From Nocardioides alcanivorans (lineage in GTDB: Bacteria; Actinomycetota; Actinomycetes; Propionibacteriales; Nocardioidaceae), in contig NZ_JAKGRW010000049.1 of NCBI RefSeq assembly GCF_021555175.1, positions 1 to 64,000 of the forward strand: a stretch of DNA of 64,000 nt, read 5' to 3'. This document shows, in pieces, positions 8,330 to 16,791 of the stretch. Below the pieces are notes generated by a model that searched no databases, was not told the origin of the DNA, and saw nothing but the letters and a program-made list of their open reading frames with translations. The position numbers and the translations under genes are program-made. Every line of letters starts with the position of its first letter. Position 1 is the first letter of the stretch.

Positions 8330-8819
8330 AGGCATCCATTATTCGCAATATTCGAATCCAACGCAACAGTTGAACGTCCGCCTACGGCCAGATGTTCCCG
8401 AGAGGCCCCCAGGCACAGAGCTTTCGCGGCAGCGCGCTCGGCGGCGGCGGTGGCGCGGTTGTAGCGCACGAGCATGCTGTTCGACCAGGAACTTTGCCGC
8501 CCCGGGCCTCGGCGCGCCCGAAGAGCACGAGCAGTTTCCTGCCAGCGAGCTCGAGCGGCGCCAGGGTGGACCCGAGGACGGCGATGGTCGGTTGCCTCAG
8601 GGGGCGAGGAGTCGATGGCGAGGTCAACCAAGGCCTCCTCCCTCACCCGGGCAACGATCATCCGGCAGAACGTCGGGCTGTCGTGGATCACGACGAGGCC
8701 ACAGCCCCGTTCTGTCAGAGCGCACACGAAGGCATCCCTGGCTCGCGCAACCGAGGTCGTGGGCCGGGCGGCGAACAGGTCCAGGTCTTCGGTGGGCCGG
8801 GCGATGAGGTCGGAGGCGA
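8330..8819 (-). pseudogene. remnant of nucleotidyltransferase AbiEii/AbiGii-type toxin gene
   Basis: Minus-strand fragments match the AbiEii/COG nucleotidyltransferase family: RPTEDLDLFAARP with the NTase acidic motif, then VVIHDSPTFCRM and EEALVDLAIDS in one frame. PLELAGRKLLVLFGRAEAR follows in another. Frame changes near 8600 and 8520 and loss of the N-terminus (cut at about 8819 by IS481 debris) make it non-functional. It sits just upstream of the PIN toxin-antitoxin pair, suggesting a decayed defence cluster. Confidence 0.6.
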
Positions 8820-9015
8820 GAAGTGCGGCACCGTCACCCTGCGCGTGCACGGCAAACTCCGACACATCGGCATCGGACGAACCCACAGCCGGACCCACGT
8901 CATCCTGCTCATCCAAGACCTCGACGTCCGCATCATCAACGCCATCACCGGCGAACTACTGCGCGAACTCACCATCGACACCAACAAGGACTACCAACCA
9001 CGAACCCTGAAATGA
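8820..9015 (+). pseudogene. C-terminal fragment of an IS481-type transposase
   Basis: The frame reads GTVTLRVHGKLRHIGIGRTH then VILLIQDLDVRIINAITGEL and ends DYQPRTLK with TGA at 9013-9015. This is the characteristic post-catalytic tail of IS481-family transposases. Catalytic domains are missing to the left, where AbiEii-like sequence on the other strand begins. Confidence 0.7.
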
Positions 9016-9018
9016 AAA

Positions 9019-9052
9019 ACACCCGAACCCACACATCCGTGGGTTCGGGTGT
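9019..9052. terminator. strong stem-loop terminator
   Basis: Fourteen-base arms ACACCCGAACCCAC (9019-9032) and GTGGGTTCGGGTGT (9039-9052) pair perfectly around ACATCC. A run of A on the left (9015-9018) gives a U tract for minus-strand transcripts. The hairpin also follows the IS481 transposase stop by 3 bases, so it may act in both directions. Confidence 0.8.
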
Positions 9053-9082
9053 CCGCGATGTCCTGAGACATCGCATTCGTAG

Positions 9083-9115
9083 CGGGGGCAGGATTTGAAC
9101 CTGCGACCTCTGGAA
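9083..9115 (-). other. tRNA 3'-end-like sequence, possible attachment site
   Basis: On the minus strand this reads as a tRNA T-arm and acceptor 3' strand (GAGGTCGCAGGTTCAAATCC followed by TGCCCCCGCT). No anticodon or 5' half can be folded upstream, so it is not a complete tRNA. A near-identical block (23 of 24 bases over 9086-9109) occurs at 21021-21044 in the same orientation. Such tRNA 3' segments are typical attL/attR relics of integrative elements. Confidence 0.5.
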
Positions 9116-9333
9116 TCACACAGGGCGATTCCGACTGCTACCGAACGTTGCGGGAAACAGCCGAATCGCTTGTATTGATGCGGTGTCTGCTGTCTCGAAC
9201 ACCTCCGACTATACCCGATCAGTTCGTACTCGGGCTGGCTGAATCCGGAGGGTAAGTGGAGGGTGATCGATTCGTGAGCAAGGCATCGGACGATGGGACC
9301 GCCGACAGCGCAGCGGGTCGGCCCAAGTTTGGG

Positions 9334-9966
9334 TCAGGCCAATCTCACTGTGGTGAGGCAGGTGGGATCGTCTGTGCCTGTCGCGATGTCCGCTTCGCCA
9401 CTCCTGCCGTCGTGGGTGATCTTTATGGTGCCTTTGATGTCGCGGGGCAGCCAGAAGCCAACGAACCCATTTTCGAACGTCGTGACTGTTTTCTCTACCA
9501 GGACCTCGTCGTTGGTTTCGTCGACGATCTGCACCTCGACCTCAGTGGAGGCGAGCTCTCCCGTGCAGGTGGTCAGTGAGTGGTTGTAGCACTCGTGGGT
9601 TTGATTGACGTATGGCGCGATCGAGAGGTAGAAGGCGTCGTCTGGAATTGCGATGCTGACCTCGTCGCCACCGGACGACAGCACCAGTTGGTCAGGGCGC
9701 ACGGATGCGATCAGGTCTTGTGGCCGCTCTGATCCACCAAGCCGGTCGAGGTGGTCGATGATTTCGACTACGTCATCCATCCCGCTCATTCCATGCGCGC
9801 TGAGCAATTGACTTGCGTCTGCGGCGGTTGCCCCTGTTGCGGACCCGGCCGCGCCGGTTGCGGTGGTGTCAGAGCTGTCGTCGGTAGTAGAGCAGGCGGT
9901 CAGGCCCAACGCGGCTACAAGGCCGAAGGCGCTGGCGCGGTTTCTGATGTTTCTTCTCACGTACAT
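9334..9966 (-). CDS. cueP: CueP-family periplasmic copper-binding lipoprotein
   Basis: This 210-residue secreted protein starts with a lipoprotein signal (FGLVAALGLTAC, lipobox Cys). It then has the CueP core: LLSAHGMSGMDDVVEIIDHL, RPDQLVLSSGGDEVS, SIAPYVNQTHECYNHSLTTC and FVGFWLPRDIKGTIKI, ending TDDPTCLTT. The conserved Cys residues in HECY, LTTC and PTCL are the metal ligands known for CueP. It opens a minus-strand copper-handling neighbourhood with DUF305 and a CopB ATPase. It should bind Cu outside the membrane and protect against copper toxicity. Confidence 0.88.
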   Translation of the reverse strand: MYVRRNIRNRASAFGLVAALGLTACSTTDDSSDTTATGAAGSATGATAADASQLLSAHGMSGMDDVVEIIDHLDRLGGSERPQDLIASVRPDQLVLSSGGDEVSIAIPDDAFYLSIAPYVNQTHECYNHSLTTCTGELASTEVEVQIVDETNDEVLVEKTVTTFENGFVGFWLPRDIKGTIKITHDGRSGEADIATGTDDPTCLTTVRLA

Positions 9967-9987
9967 GTTCCTTTGATGGGGAGCTGG

Positions 9988-10800
9988 CTAGTGGGGCGGG
10001 CCATCTGCGGGCCAGGGGTTCGGCGAGCAACCCTCCATCGTGAGGGTCTGCTGCAGCATGACGGGGGCGGGCGTCCCGGGTTGCGGGCAGGACTGGTGGG
10101 GGTATCCGAGCGCGTGTCCTGTCTCATGGTTGATGACGTACTGGCGATATTCACGAAGGGGCCGCTGGAACGGCTCTGCGCCGAAGAACCACCGCTTGGC
10201 GTTGATCACCACCCGGTCCTCGTTTCGGCACGAGACGTCTCCCTTTGTGTCGAGGGGCGCGCACAGTTGATCGACGGTGTCAGGTGTGGCGAGCAGTATG
10301 CGTATCTCTTCGCCGCTGGCAACGCGTTCGAACTCGTGGTCGCCGACGCTTCGCCATCCCCTGTCGTCTGCAAGCGTCTGGTCGACGATTTTGGCGAACT
10401 CGGCCGGGTCAACGTCGAGCCCTTCTTCCACGGCTACGGAGTAACGCAATGGTGCAGGTCCAGTGCTGGCCCCTGCGCTTGTGGCGAGCATGAACTCTCC
10501 TGTCCCTGCTTGCGGCACCTGAGGTGTCAGCGTGACCGGTGGCGCAATGGGCGAGAGCCGCGAAGGCGACGTCGCCGGCGAAGGCGGCGATGGCGGCGTG
10601 TCGGCCAATGACGATTTCGTCGTGTTGGCGGGTGCTGGTTGCGACGAGTTCCAGAACGTGAGCGCGCCGGTGAGCGCGATGACGCCAGTTGCAACTGCGA
10701 GGCCGAGCAGGATTCGGGTCGTTCGGTGGTGTGGCCGCGCACTTTCTGCTCGACGCCTGCCAACAGCGCGTGGCCTGTTCGCTCGGCGCCGGGCCGACAT
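9988..10800 (-). CDS. DUF3152 secreted metalloprotease-like protein
   Basis: This 270-residue protein has a basic N-terminus, one membrane segment (ILLGLAVATGVIALTGALTF) and a Pro/Ser-rich linker to about residue 85. A DUF3152 domain follows. It carries the zinc-binding signature HETGHALGYPHQSCP near residues 225-240 and ends VMLQQTLTMEGCSPNPWP. The family is actinobacterial, extracytoplasmic and zincin-like; substrates are not known. It lies 21 bp upstream of cueP on the same strand, so the two may be cotranscribed. Confidence 0.85.
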   Translation of the reverse strand: MSARRRANRPRAVGRRRAESARPHHRTTRILLGLAVATGVIALTGALTFWNSSQPAPANTTKSSLADTPPSPPSPATSPSRLSPIAPPVTLTPQVPQAGTGEFMLATSAGASTGPAPLRYSVAVEEGLDVDPAEFAKIVDQTLADDRGWRSVGDHEFERVASGEEIRILLATPDTVDQLCAPLDTKGDVSCRNEDRVVINAKRWFFGAEPFQRPLREYRQYVINHETGHALGYPHQSCPQPGTPAPVMLQQTLTMEGCSPNPWPADGPPH

Positions 10801-10842
10801 CGGCTCGCGCGCCGCGTGCGCGGCGTGCTCCTGGCTGTCGGT

Positions 10843-11693
10843 TCACGAGATGACCTGGATCAAGGGCACCCAGGTGCGTCCGACGTCCTCGGATCGGTAG
10901 ATGCCCTGATCCGTGGCGGCGTGCCATTGCTGCCCCGTTACGTCGAATGCTTCCGGGTCCCCGGAACTCGGCCAACACGATCCCAGGTCTCCCCTTGGTC
11001 GTTGCTGGAGTAGACCGATCCGTCAGCGGCGAGTCCGGCAAGCTGATCGGACGTGGGCCATCCCAGGAAGACCAGCGGAGGTGCAGAGTCGAGAGTGATC
11101 GAGGTCGAGTCGACTCCACGCAGTTGCAGTTCCCCTTCAGGCGATGAAGTGAGGACCTCTTGTGTGTTTGAGGGGTTGATGACGAGATCAATGACCGGTT
11201 CCTCGGCCACGACCGACCAGTTCTTGCGATCTGTCGCAGTCAGCAGCCGGCCAGTCACCGAGTCGAAGGCATAGATACGGTCTCCCACCACGTCGAGGGC
11301 GTGGAAGTCAGCCTCGCCCTTCAACGAAACGCTCGACCAGGTGCTGGCTGCGTCAGTCGATTCGATCATTCCGAGATGAGGTGGAAGGTCTTCCCTCATG
11401 TCGGGGTGGCCGCTTCCCAGGAAGTGGTCGGGCCCGATGATGGTGAACGCCATGGTGTCCTGCCATCGATCGGCGATCCTGGCCAGGGAACCGTCATCAC
11501 CAATGCGGATGACTCCGAAGTGGGTCGCGGCATAGAGCATCTGGTCACCTGGGTTGACTCCGAGGCCGTGGACGTGACCCAGCGACTGGACCTCCGATGT
11601 GGCGGGCGCGGCGGGCTCCTCTTCAGCGGCGCAACCGGTGGTCAGGATGAGCGCGCCGATCGCGAAACTGGCGAGCAGATTGCGGGCAAGCAT
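10843..11693 (-). CDS. F510_1955-type lipoprotein, exo-alpha-sialidase-like propeller (one frameshift)
   Basis: A lipoprotein signal (ASFAIGALILTTGC) is followed by a beta-propeller with repeated sialidase-like strands (HVHGLGVNPGDQMLYAATH, SSNDQGETWDRVGRV, TDQGIYRSEDVGRTWVPL). The last repeat is in another frame; one extra base in the run at 10959-10962 gives PGDPEAFDVTGQQW and extends the protein to TGA at 10843, about 283 residues. These proteins are common in copper and metal-resistance neighbourhoods of actinobacteria. Catalytic sialidase activity is doubtful. A structural or metal-sensing role is possible but unproven. Confidence 0.75.
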
Positions 11694-11723
11694 GATTGTT
11701 CCTGTCGATCAAGGCATGAAGGG

Positions 11724-11755
11724 TTGGGGCCGACCACATAGGTGGTCGACCCCAA
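11724..11755 (-). terminator. stem-loop terminator after the DUF305 gene
   Basis: Arms TTGGGGCCGACCAC (11724-11737) and GTGGTCGACCCCAA (11742-11755) pair with a single mismatch around the loop ATAG. The hairpin lies 7 bases beyond the DUF305 stop on the minus strand. Confidence 0.7.
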
Positions 11756-11762
11756 GGGGCGA

Positions 11763-12359
11763 TCAGGACCCGAGCAGGTCCTTCATGGTCGTGATCTCGG
11801 TGTCTTGCGATGTCGCGATCGACTCTGCGAGTTCGACCGCGGGCCCAAAGACGCCTTGTTCTTGTTCTGTTTTGGCCATCTCGATGGCACCTTCGTGGTG
11901 TTCGATCATCATTTCCAGCCACATCCGCTGGAAGTCAGCGCCGCTGGCAGCCTCGAGCTTGGCCATGTCGTCGGCCGACATCATTCCGGGCATGTCAGCG
12001 TCCATTTCCATGTCGCCGTGCGCGTTCGCATGGTCGCGCGAAGTCTCGGGAATGGGCTTGTCCCACTGGGTAAGCCAGTCGACCATCTGCTCAATCTCGG
12101 GGGCCTGTGCCGCACGGATGCCCTCGACGAGCTCGGCGACCTCAGGATCAAGCTCGCGGCCCTGAGTCATGTCAACCATCGACAGTGCCTGGGCGTGGTG
12201 CTGCATCATGTCGGTGGCGAACGTGACGTCAGCGTCGTTGAACTTGCTTCCGTCAGAAGCAGTGCGAGTCTCGGGTGTGGGTTCGTCGTCACTGCCACAT
12301 GCGGTGAGCAGAGCCAGGGCGAATACGACTGTAAATAATGCTGCAAGCTTCTTGATCAT
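11763..12359 (-). CDS. DUF305 (CopM-like) lipoprotein
   Basis: This 198-residue protein has a lipoprotein signal (LFTVVFALALLTAC) and a DUF305 four-helix domain. The metal-binding histidine and methionine clusters are ATDMMQHHAQALSMVDM, DMEMDADMPGMM and MMIEHHEGAIEMA. The family binds copper and silver outside the cytoplasm. ATG at 12359 (MIKKLAAL) gives the signal peptide; longer in-frame starts would bury it. Neighbouring CueP, DUF6153 and CopB genes support a copper-tolerance role. Confidence 0.9.
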   Translation of the reverse strand: MIKKLAALFTVVFALALLTACGSDDEPTPETRTASDGSKFNDADVTFATDMMQHHAQALSMVDMTQGRELDPEVAELVEGIRAAQAPEIEQMVDWLTQWDKPIPETSRDHANAHGDMEMDADMPGMMSADDMAKLEAASGADFQRMWLEMMIEHHEGAIEMAKTEQEQGVFGPAVELAESIATSQDTEITTMKDLLGS

Positions 12360-12445
12360 TGATGCTCCTTGTTGGTCTGTTGGGAAACGTGATGGGCATG
12401 CCAAGGACTCGACCGCACCTGGGGCACAGTCGAGTCGGGCGCCCA

Positions 12446-12892
12446 TCAGTTCCGTAGGACCGACAGTTTGTAGATGCAAGGAGGATCTGGATCGCGCGCG
12501 GCGGCTTGCGGGATCGGGGCCGACCTTGGAGCACGTTCTCGAAGGAAGACCAATCCGCGGGGTGGCCCGCGCAGGAGCCGCAGCAGCAAGAGCCCCACGA
12601 GCAGGACAGCCAGGCACAGGCCCACCATCGTCATGGCCCCGTCGCCGCCGTCATCCGGCTCGGCGGCACTACTCAGCGTGGCCTGCTCTGGAGCGGTCTC
12701 GCTTGCGTGGCTCACGTCTCCTGCGTGAGCCATGAGCGTCATCTGCGTTGCGCCTGTGTCACTCACCGCGTGTCCCGCGGTGCCGTGGCCGCCGAGGCCA
12801 TGCATGGCGAACAGTCCCAAGAACACGCCCACAAGGACCAGCAGGCGTGCTGCAGGTCGGTGCGGGGCGCTCCAGCGAGCGTTTCGGGTCAT
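12446..12892 (-). CDS. DUF6153-type small membrane protein
   Basis: Starting at the ATG at 12892 (MTRNARWSAPHRP), the protein has two hydrophobic segments (LLVLVGVFLGLFAMHGL and MVGLCLAVLLVGLLLL). A His-containing loop (GLGGHGTAGH and HAGDVSHASET) separates them. This matches the small DUF6153 family seen beside DUF305 and copper genes in actinobacteria. An in-frame ATG at 12940 would add 16 residues. Function is unknown; the loop histidines could bind metal. Confidence 0.65.
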   Translation of the reverse strand: MTRNARWSAPHRPAARLLVLVGVFLGLFAMHGLGGHGTAGHAVSDTGATQMTLMAHAGDVSHASETAPEQATLSSAAEPDDGGDGAMTMVGLCLAVLLVGLLLLRLLRGPPRGLVFLRERAPRSAPIPQAAARDPDPPCIYKLSVLRN

Positions 12893-12972
12893 CGCCAGCA
12901 GTCTAGTTGGCCTGCCTTTGGGGACAGTAGGTGACTTCACTGGATGTGGGTCAGATGGACGGGGTGCGGCGT

Positions 12973-15138
12973 TCAGTTGGACGCCGTGCGGTTCAGAGTC
13001 CTCGCCGCGCTCTGTTCAGGCGTCAGGTCCAATCTGCGTAGGAGTTGCGCGTTCAGGGCCACGACGACGGTGGAGGCGGACATCAAGATCGCTCCGACGC
13101 TCATCGGCAACACGAACCCGACCGGTGCCAGGACACCTGCGGCGAGGGGGACGCTGATGAGGTTGTATCCAGCTGCCCACCAGAGGTTCTGTTTCATTTT
13201 GCGGTATGCCGCATTCGACAGTTCGAAGATCGACAGCACCGAACGCGGATCCGAACTGGCCAGGATCACCCCGGCCGAGCCGATCGCCACATCTGTGCCT
13301 GCGCCGATAGCGATACCAACATCGGCCTGCGCCAGGGCCGGAGCGTCGTTGACGCCGTCGCCGACCATGGCCACCTTCCGGCCTTCACGCTGGAGTTCGG
13401 CAACCTTGGCTGCCTTGTCTTCGGGCCGCACACCGGCGAACACCCGGTCGATGCCGAGTTCAGCAGCGACTGTTTCAGCGACCGCCTGGGCATCACCGGT
13501 GATCATCACGACCTGCGCGCCCACTGCATGGAGCGCGTCCACTGCGTCGTGTGACTCGGGGCGGATTTCATCGGCCAGGCGCAGGGCGCCGATCACCTCA
13601 CCGTCGGCGACGACGTGCAAGATGATGGCGCCCTCGGTGCGCCACTTGTCGGCGATCGGCAACTCCGACAGGCCGTGGTGCTCCAGCAGATACGGTCCTC
13701 CGACCTCAACCACGGAGCCATCGACCCTCGCGCGGACGCCAACTGCCGGTGAGGACGAGAATTCCGCGTACGCCGGAACGTCCAGGCTCCGGTGCTTCGC
13801 AGCGCCGGTCACCGCTCTTGCGAGCGGGTGCTCGCTGTCGCTCTCGGCTGCGGCAGCAAGTGACAGGACCGCGTCTTCGGAGTACCCATCGATTGGCTCG
13901 ATGCCGGTGACGGTCGGCTCGCCCTTGGTCAAGGTCCCGGTCTTGTCGAAGAGCACGGCGTCCACCGTGCGCATGGATTCCAACGCCAGGCGATCCTTGA
14001 TCAGCACGCCACCGCGAGCCGCGCGTTCGGTCGCGATCGACACCACGAGTGGGATCGCCAGGCCCAGTGCATGCGGGCACGCGATCACCAGCACGGTGAT
14101 CGTGCGTACGACGCCGTCATCGGGCAGCCCGACGAGTGCCCACACGATGGCGGTGATGACCGCGGAGCCCAGCGCGAACCAGAACAGCCAGCCGGCTGCG
14201 GTGTCGGCGATCCGTTGCGCACGCGAGGAGGAAGCCTGCGCATCCGCGACAAGCTTCTGGATGCCAGCCAACGCGGTGTCATCGCCGATGGCGGTGACTT
14301 CCACCCGCAAGCCGGAGTCGGTGGCGACCGTTCCAGCGACCACCGACTCTCCCACCTCTCGGCGTACGGTCTTGGACTCGCCGGTGACCATGGACTCGTC
14401 CATGCTCGCGCTGCCGTCCACGATTTTGCCGTCGGCAGGGACCGCTGCCCCGGGGCGAACGATGACCACGTCGCCCACTGCCAGGTCCGAGGGAGCAACC
14501 TTCACGACGGCGTCGCCGTCGACCTTCTCGGCCTCATCGGGCAACAGCGCGGCCAGGGAGTCCAACGCGGAGGTGGTCTGGGCCAGTGAGCGCATCTCGA
14601 TCCAGTGCCCAAGGAGCATGATCACGACCAGCAGGGCCAGCTCCCACCAGAAGTCCAGTTGGTCGTCCAACACATCCAGCGTGGAGCCCCATGAGGACAC
14701 GAACGCGACTGTGATTGCCAACCCGATGAGCAACATCATTCCGGGCTTGCGCGACCGAGTCTCCGAGACCGCGCCCGTCAGGAACGGCCAGCCGCCCCAG
14801 ACGTAGAGCACTGTGCCCAGGGTCGGCGAGACCCACTGGACCCATTCACCATCTGGTAGGTGATAGCCGACCAGGTGGGCGAACATCGCGTTGGATGCCA
14901 CCACGGGGACCGCTAGGACCAGCATGATCCAGAACAGTCGTCGGAACTGGCCCACGTGGTCGCCGTGCCCGGAGTGGCCGCCGTGTTCGTGGTGCTCACC
15001 GTGGCCCTCGTGCGCAGAGGAGCCATGCTCGTGATCCCGAGGGGCGTCCCGAAGGTCTGCGCTGGCTCCCTGGTGGCCAGCATGATGGCCCGCCTCATCC
15101 CTACGGTGTTCGTGCTGATGGTCGCGATGCATACTCAT
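12973..15138 (-). CDS. copB: CopB-type copper/silver P1B-ATPase
   Basis: This 721-residue pump has a His-rich cytoplasmic N-terminus (about residues 1-60, HEHGGHSGHGDH) instead of CxxC metal domains. It has eight predicted membrane spans, the CPH motif in VLVIACPHALGLA near residue 350, the phosphorylation motif DKTGTLT near 395, and the hinge GDGVNDAPAL. CPH plus a His-rich tail defines the CopB subgroup, which exports Cu(II) or Ag(I). It is the enzymatic core of the copper set at 9.3-15.1 kb. A CsoR-like operator lies 7 bp upstream of the start. Confidence 0.93.
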   Translation of the reverse strand: MSMHRDHQHEHRRDEAGHHAGHQGASADLRDAPRDHEHGSSAHEGHGEHHEHGGHSGHGDHVGQFRRLFWIMLVLAVPVVASNAMFAHLVGYHLPDGEWVQWVSPTLGTVLYVWGGWPFLTGAVSETRSRKPGMMLLIGLAITVAFVSSWGSTLDVLDDQLDFWWELALLVVIMLLGHWIEMRSLAQTTSALDSLAALLPDEAEKVDGDAVVKVAPSDLAVGDVVIVRPGAAVPADGKIVDGSASMDESMVTGESKTVRREVGESVVAGTVATDSGLRVEVTAIGDDTALAGIQKLVADAQASSSRAQRIADTAAGWLFWFALGSAVITAIVWALVGLPDDGVVRTITVLVIACPHALGLAIPLVVSIATERAARGGVLIKDRLALESMRTVDAVLFDKTGTLTKGEPTVTGIEPIDGYSEDAVLSLAAAAESDSEHPLARAVTGAAKHRSLDVPAYAEFSSSPAVGVRARVDGSVVEVGGPYLLEHHGLSELPIADKWRTEGAIILHVVADGEVIGALRLADEIRPESHDAVDALHAVGAQVVMITGDAQAVAETVAAELGIDRVFAGVRPEDKAAKVAELQREGRKVAMVGDGVNDAPALAQADVGIAIGAGTDVAIGSAGVILASSDPRSVLSIFELSNAAYRKMKQNLWWAAGYNLISVPLAAGVLAPVGFVLPMSVGAILMSASTVVVALNAQLLRRLDLTPEQSAARTLNRTASN

Positions 15139-15144
15139 ACCATG

Positions 15145-15171
15145 AAGATATACCCCCCATGGGTATATCTT
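15145..15171. promoter_or_regulatory. CsoR-like copper operator upstream of copB
   Basis: Perfect 11-bp arms AAGATATACCC (15145-15155) and GGGTATATCTT (15161-15171) flank CCCAT. The TACCC-GGGTA core is the pattern bound by copper-sensing CsoR repressors. It overlaps the expected copB promoter. No csoR gene is present in the window, so the repressor must be encoded elsewhere or was lost when the adjacent IS material arrived. Confidence 0.7.
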
Positions 15172-15228
15172 CCACCAAGCGCCACTGCGAACGGGATCAC
15201 CGAAAAGATCCAGACGGCGACAGAAAGG

Positions 15229-15252
15229 GGCTCTTCACAGATGAGGGTGTGG
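15229..15252 (+). repeat. solo ISL3-type terminal repeat
   Basis: GGCTCTTCACAG followed by ATGAGGGTGTGG closely matches the left end of the ISL3 element at 41769. No ISL3 transposase follows; IS3-type sequence begins within about 10 bases. This is an orphan IS end marking a rearrangement point. Confidence 0.6.
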
Positions 15253-15259
15253 TCGTGCG

Positions 15260-15433
15260 GTCGAGGACTCCGAGATCGCCAAGACGATGCTCGAGGAAGC
15301 GATGGGCGTGCACGGCATCCCAGAGGCGGTCCACGCCGACCGGGGCACCTCGATGACATCGAAGCCCGTGGCGCAACTGCTCCTCGATCTCGGCGTCGAC
15401 AGGTCCCACTCGCGACCGCGGGTGTCGAATGAC
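15260..15433 (+). pseudogene. fragment of IS3-type transposase, 5' of IS110 copy 2
   Basis: The frame encodes EDSEIAKTMLEEAMGVHG, then VHADRGTSMTSKPVAQLLLD with the second catalytic Asp, and SHSRPRVSND. The N-terminal domains are missing, cut off by the ISL3-type end at 15252. It continues after IS110 copy 2 at 16792. Confidence 0.8.
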
Positions 15434-15439
15434 TGCGAG

Positions 15440-15610
15440 TATGAATGTGTCGCCACCGGCCGGGTCTGACCCATCTAACGACCGGCCCCCGGGTGCCTTT
15501 GGGTTGATCTGTCGACCCGGCTGGTGGGGACGACCAAACCACCGGTCTGGCGGGCAGTGACCTCATAGGAGCATGGCTTTACTGAGCCTCGTCGCAGTCG
15601 TGTCCGCCCG
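15440..15610 (+). ncRNA. candidate bridge RNA of IS110 copy 2
   Basis: The layout parallels copy 1. AACGAC (15477-15482) matches the left flank AATGAC in five of six bases. GGGTTG (15501-15506) is the exact reverse complement of the right flank CAACCC (16791-16796). ATAGGAGCAT (15565-15574) equals the right element end (16781-16790), and TCGCAG (15592-15597) complements the left end CTGCGA (15433-15438). The right target guide differs from copy 1 exactly as the two targets differ. Confidence 0.65.
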
Positions 15611-15664
15611 CCCGACCGGCGGTGACCCATACCCGCCTGCCAGCGAGAGAAGGCCATCACCAGC

Positions 15665-16774
15665 ATGCCTGCTACCACCACTGACGTCACCACCACGCCC
15701 GCCAACACCGTCACGATCGGGGTCGACACCCACAAGGACTCGCACGTCGCCGTAGCGCTGAATGCGCTGGGCCGCTGGGTGGCCGAACTGGCCACCCCGG
15801 CCACCGCTGCCGGCTATGAGCAACTACGCCGATGGGCCTACGACCTGGGACAGGTCGAAGCGTTCGGAATCGAAGGCACCGGCTCCTACGGAGCGGGGCT
15901 CGCCCGCTACCTGCGTCGCTGCGGCGAGCGTGTCGTCGAGGTCAATCGGCCTGACCGCAGCACCCGTCACCGCAAGGGCAAGTCCGACCCCATCGACGCC
16001 GAGTCCGCCGCGAGGGCCGTGCTGGCCGGTACCGCGACCGGCACCCCCAAGAACGGTGATGACCAAGTCGAGGTCATCCGCATGCTCAAGATGACCCGCG
16101 ACTCCGCGGTCAAAGCGCAGACACAGGCGGTCAACCAGCTCAAGGCCGTCCTGGTCACCGCCCCAGACGAACTGCGCGAATCACTTACCGATCTGGGTCT
16201 GGCCAGATTGTTGGAGCGGTGCGCCGCACTGCGACCAGGCGACCTCACCACACCCCTGTCGGCCGCCAAACACGCTCTACGGCTGCTGGCTCGTCGCGCC
16301 CTCACACTGCGAGCCGAGGCCAAGGAGCTCCGCGAGCATCTGGATCGCCTCACAGCCGCTGTCGCGCCCACGCTCGTCGAGCTCACCGGCGTCGGCCCAG
16401 ACACGGCCGCAGCACTGCTGCTCGCCGCGGGGGACAACCCCGACCGGCTGCGCAGCGAGGCCGCGTTCGCGGCCCTGTGCGGTACGAACCCCGTGCCCGC
16501 CTCGTCGGGAAAGACGACGCGTTACCGGCTCAACCGCGGCGGTGACCGCCGAGCCAACGCAGCCCTGCACCGGGCCGTCGTCACGCGGATGCATTGGCAC
16601 GAGCCGACCAAGATCTACGTTGCGCGACGCACCGCCGAGGGCAAGACCAAGCCCGAGATCATGCGCTGCCTGAAGCGATACCTCGCCCGACAGGTCTACC
16701 GCTGCCTACTGCCCACAATCGCTGAGACCAGCAGCAGAAAACCACCTCAAGAAGACCTCTGCGACGCGGCTTGA
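15665..16774 (+). CDS. IS110-family transposase (DEDD, copy 2)
   Basis: This 369-residue recombinase has GVDTHKDSHVAVALNAL, GIEGTGSYGAGLARYL and SDPIDAESAARAV in the DEDD domain. VELTGVGPDTAAALLLA and the catalytic-serine block VPASSGKTTRYRLNRGG lie in the C-terminal domain. It is clearly related to copy 1 but not identical, so the two are separate subfamily members rather than a recent duplication. The frame is complete and likely active. Confidence 0.95.
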   Translation: MPATTTDVTTTPANTVTIGVDTHKDSHVAVALNALGRWVAELATPATAAGYEQLRRWAYDLGQVEAFGIEGTGSYGAGLARYLRRCGERVVEVNRPDRSTRHRKGKSDPIDAESAARAVLAGTATGTPKNGDDQVEVIRMLKMTRDSAVKAQTQAVNQLKAVLVTAPDELRESLTDLGLARLLERCAALRPGDLTTPLSAAKHALRLLARRALTLRAEAKELREHLDRLTAAVAPTLVELTGVGPDTAAALLLAAGDNPDRLRSEAAFAALCGTNPVPASSGKTTRYRLNRGGDRRANAALHRAVVTRMHWHEPTKIYVARRTAEGKTKPEIMRCLKRYLARQVYRCLLPTIAETSSRKPPQEDLCDAA

Positions 16775-16791
16775 CAAGACATAGGAGCATC

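Larger units (their letters stand above)
15434..16791 (+). mobile_element. IS110-family insertion sequence (copy 2), nested in IS3-type transposase
   Basis: It runs from TGCGAG at 15434 to GGAGCATC at 16791, with the same end sequences as copy 1. It has an intact transposase and about 230 bp of noncoding left end. It lies codirectional with the interrupted transposase gene, at the same DN codon pair as copy 1 although the host gene belongs to a different IS3 subgroup. Confidence 0.9.

Noticed and set aside
9083..9165. Complete tRNA gene on the minus strand
   Set aside because: Only the T-arm and 3' acceptor strand are present; no D-arm, anticodon arm or matching 5' acceptor strand could be found. 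The same applies at 21018.
12944..14806. Long plus-strand open frame of 620 codons opposite copB
   Set aside because: It is the antisense shadow of the CopB ATPase in high-GC DNA; the minus-strand protein has all P-type ATPase motifs and the plus-strand product has none.
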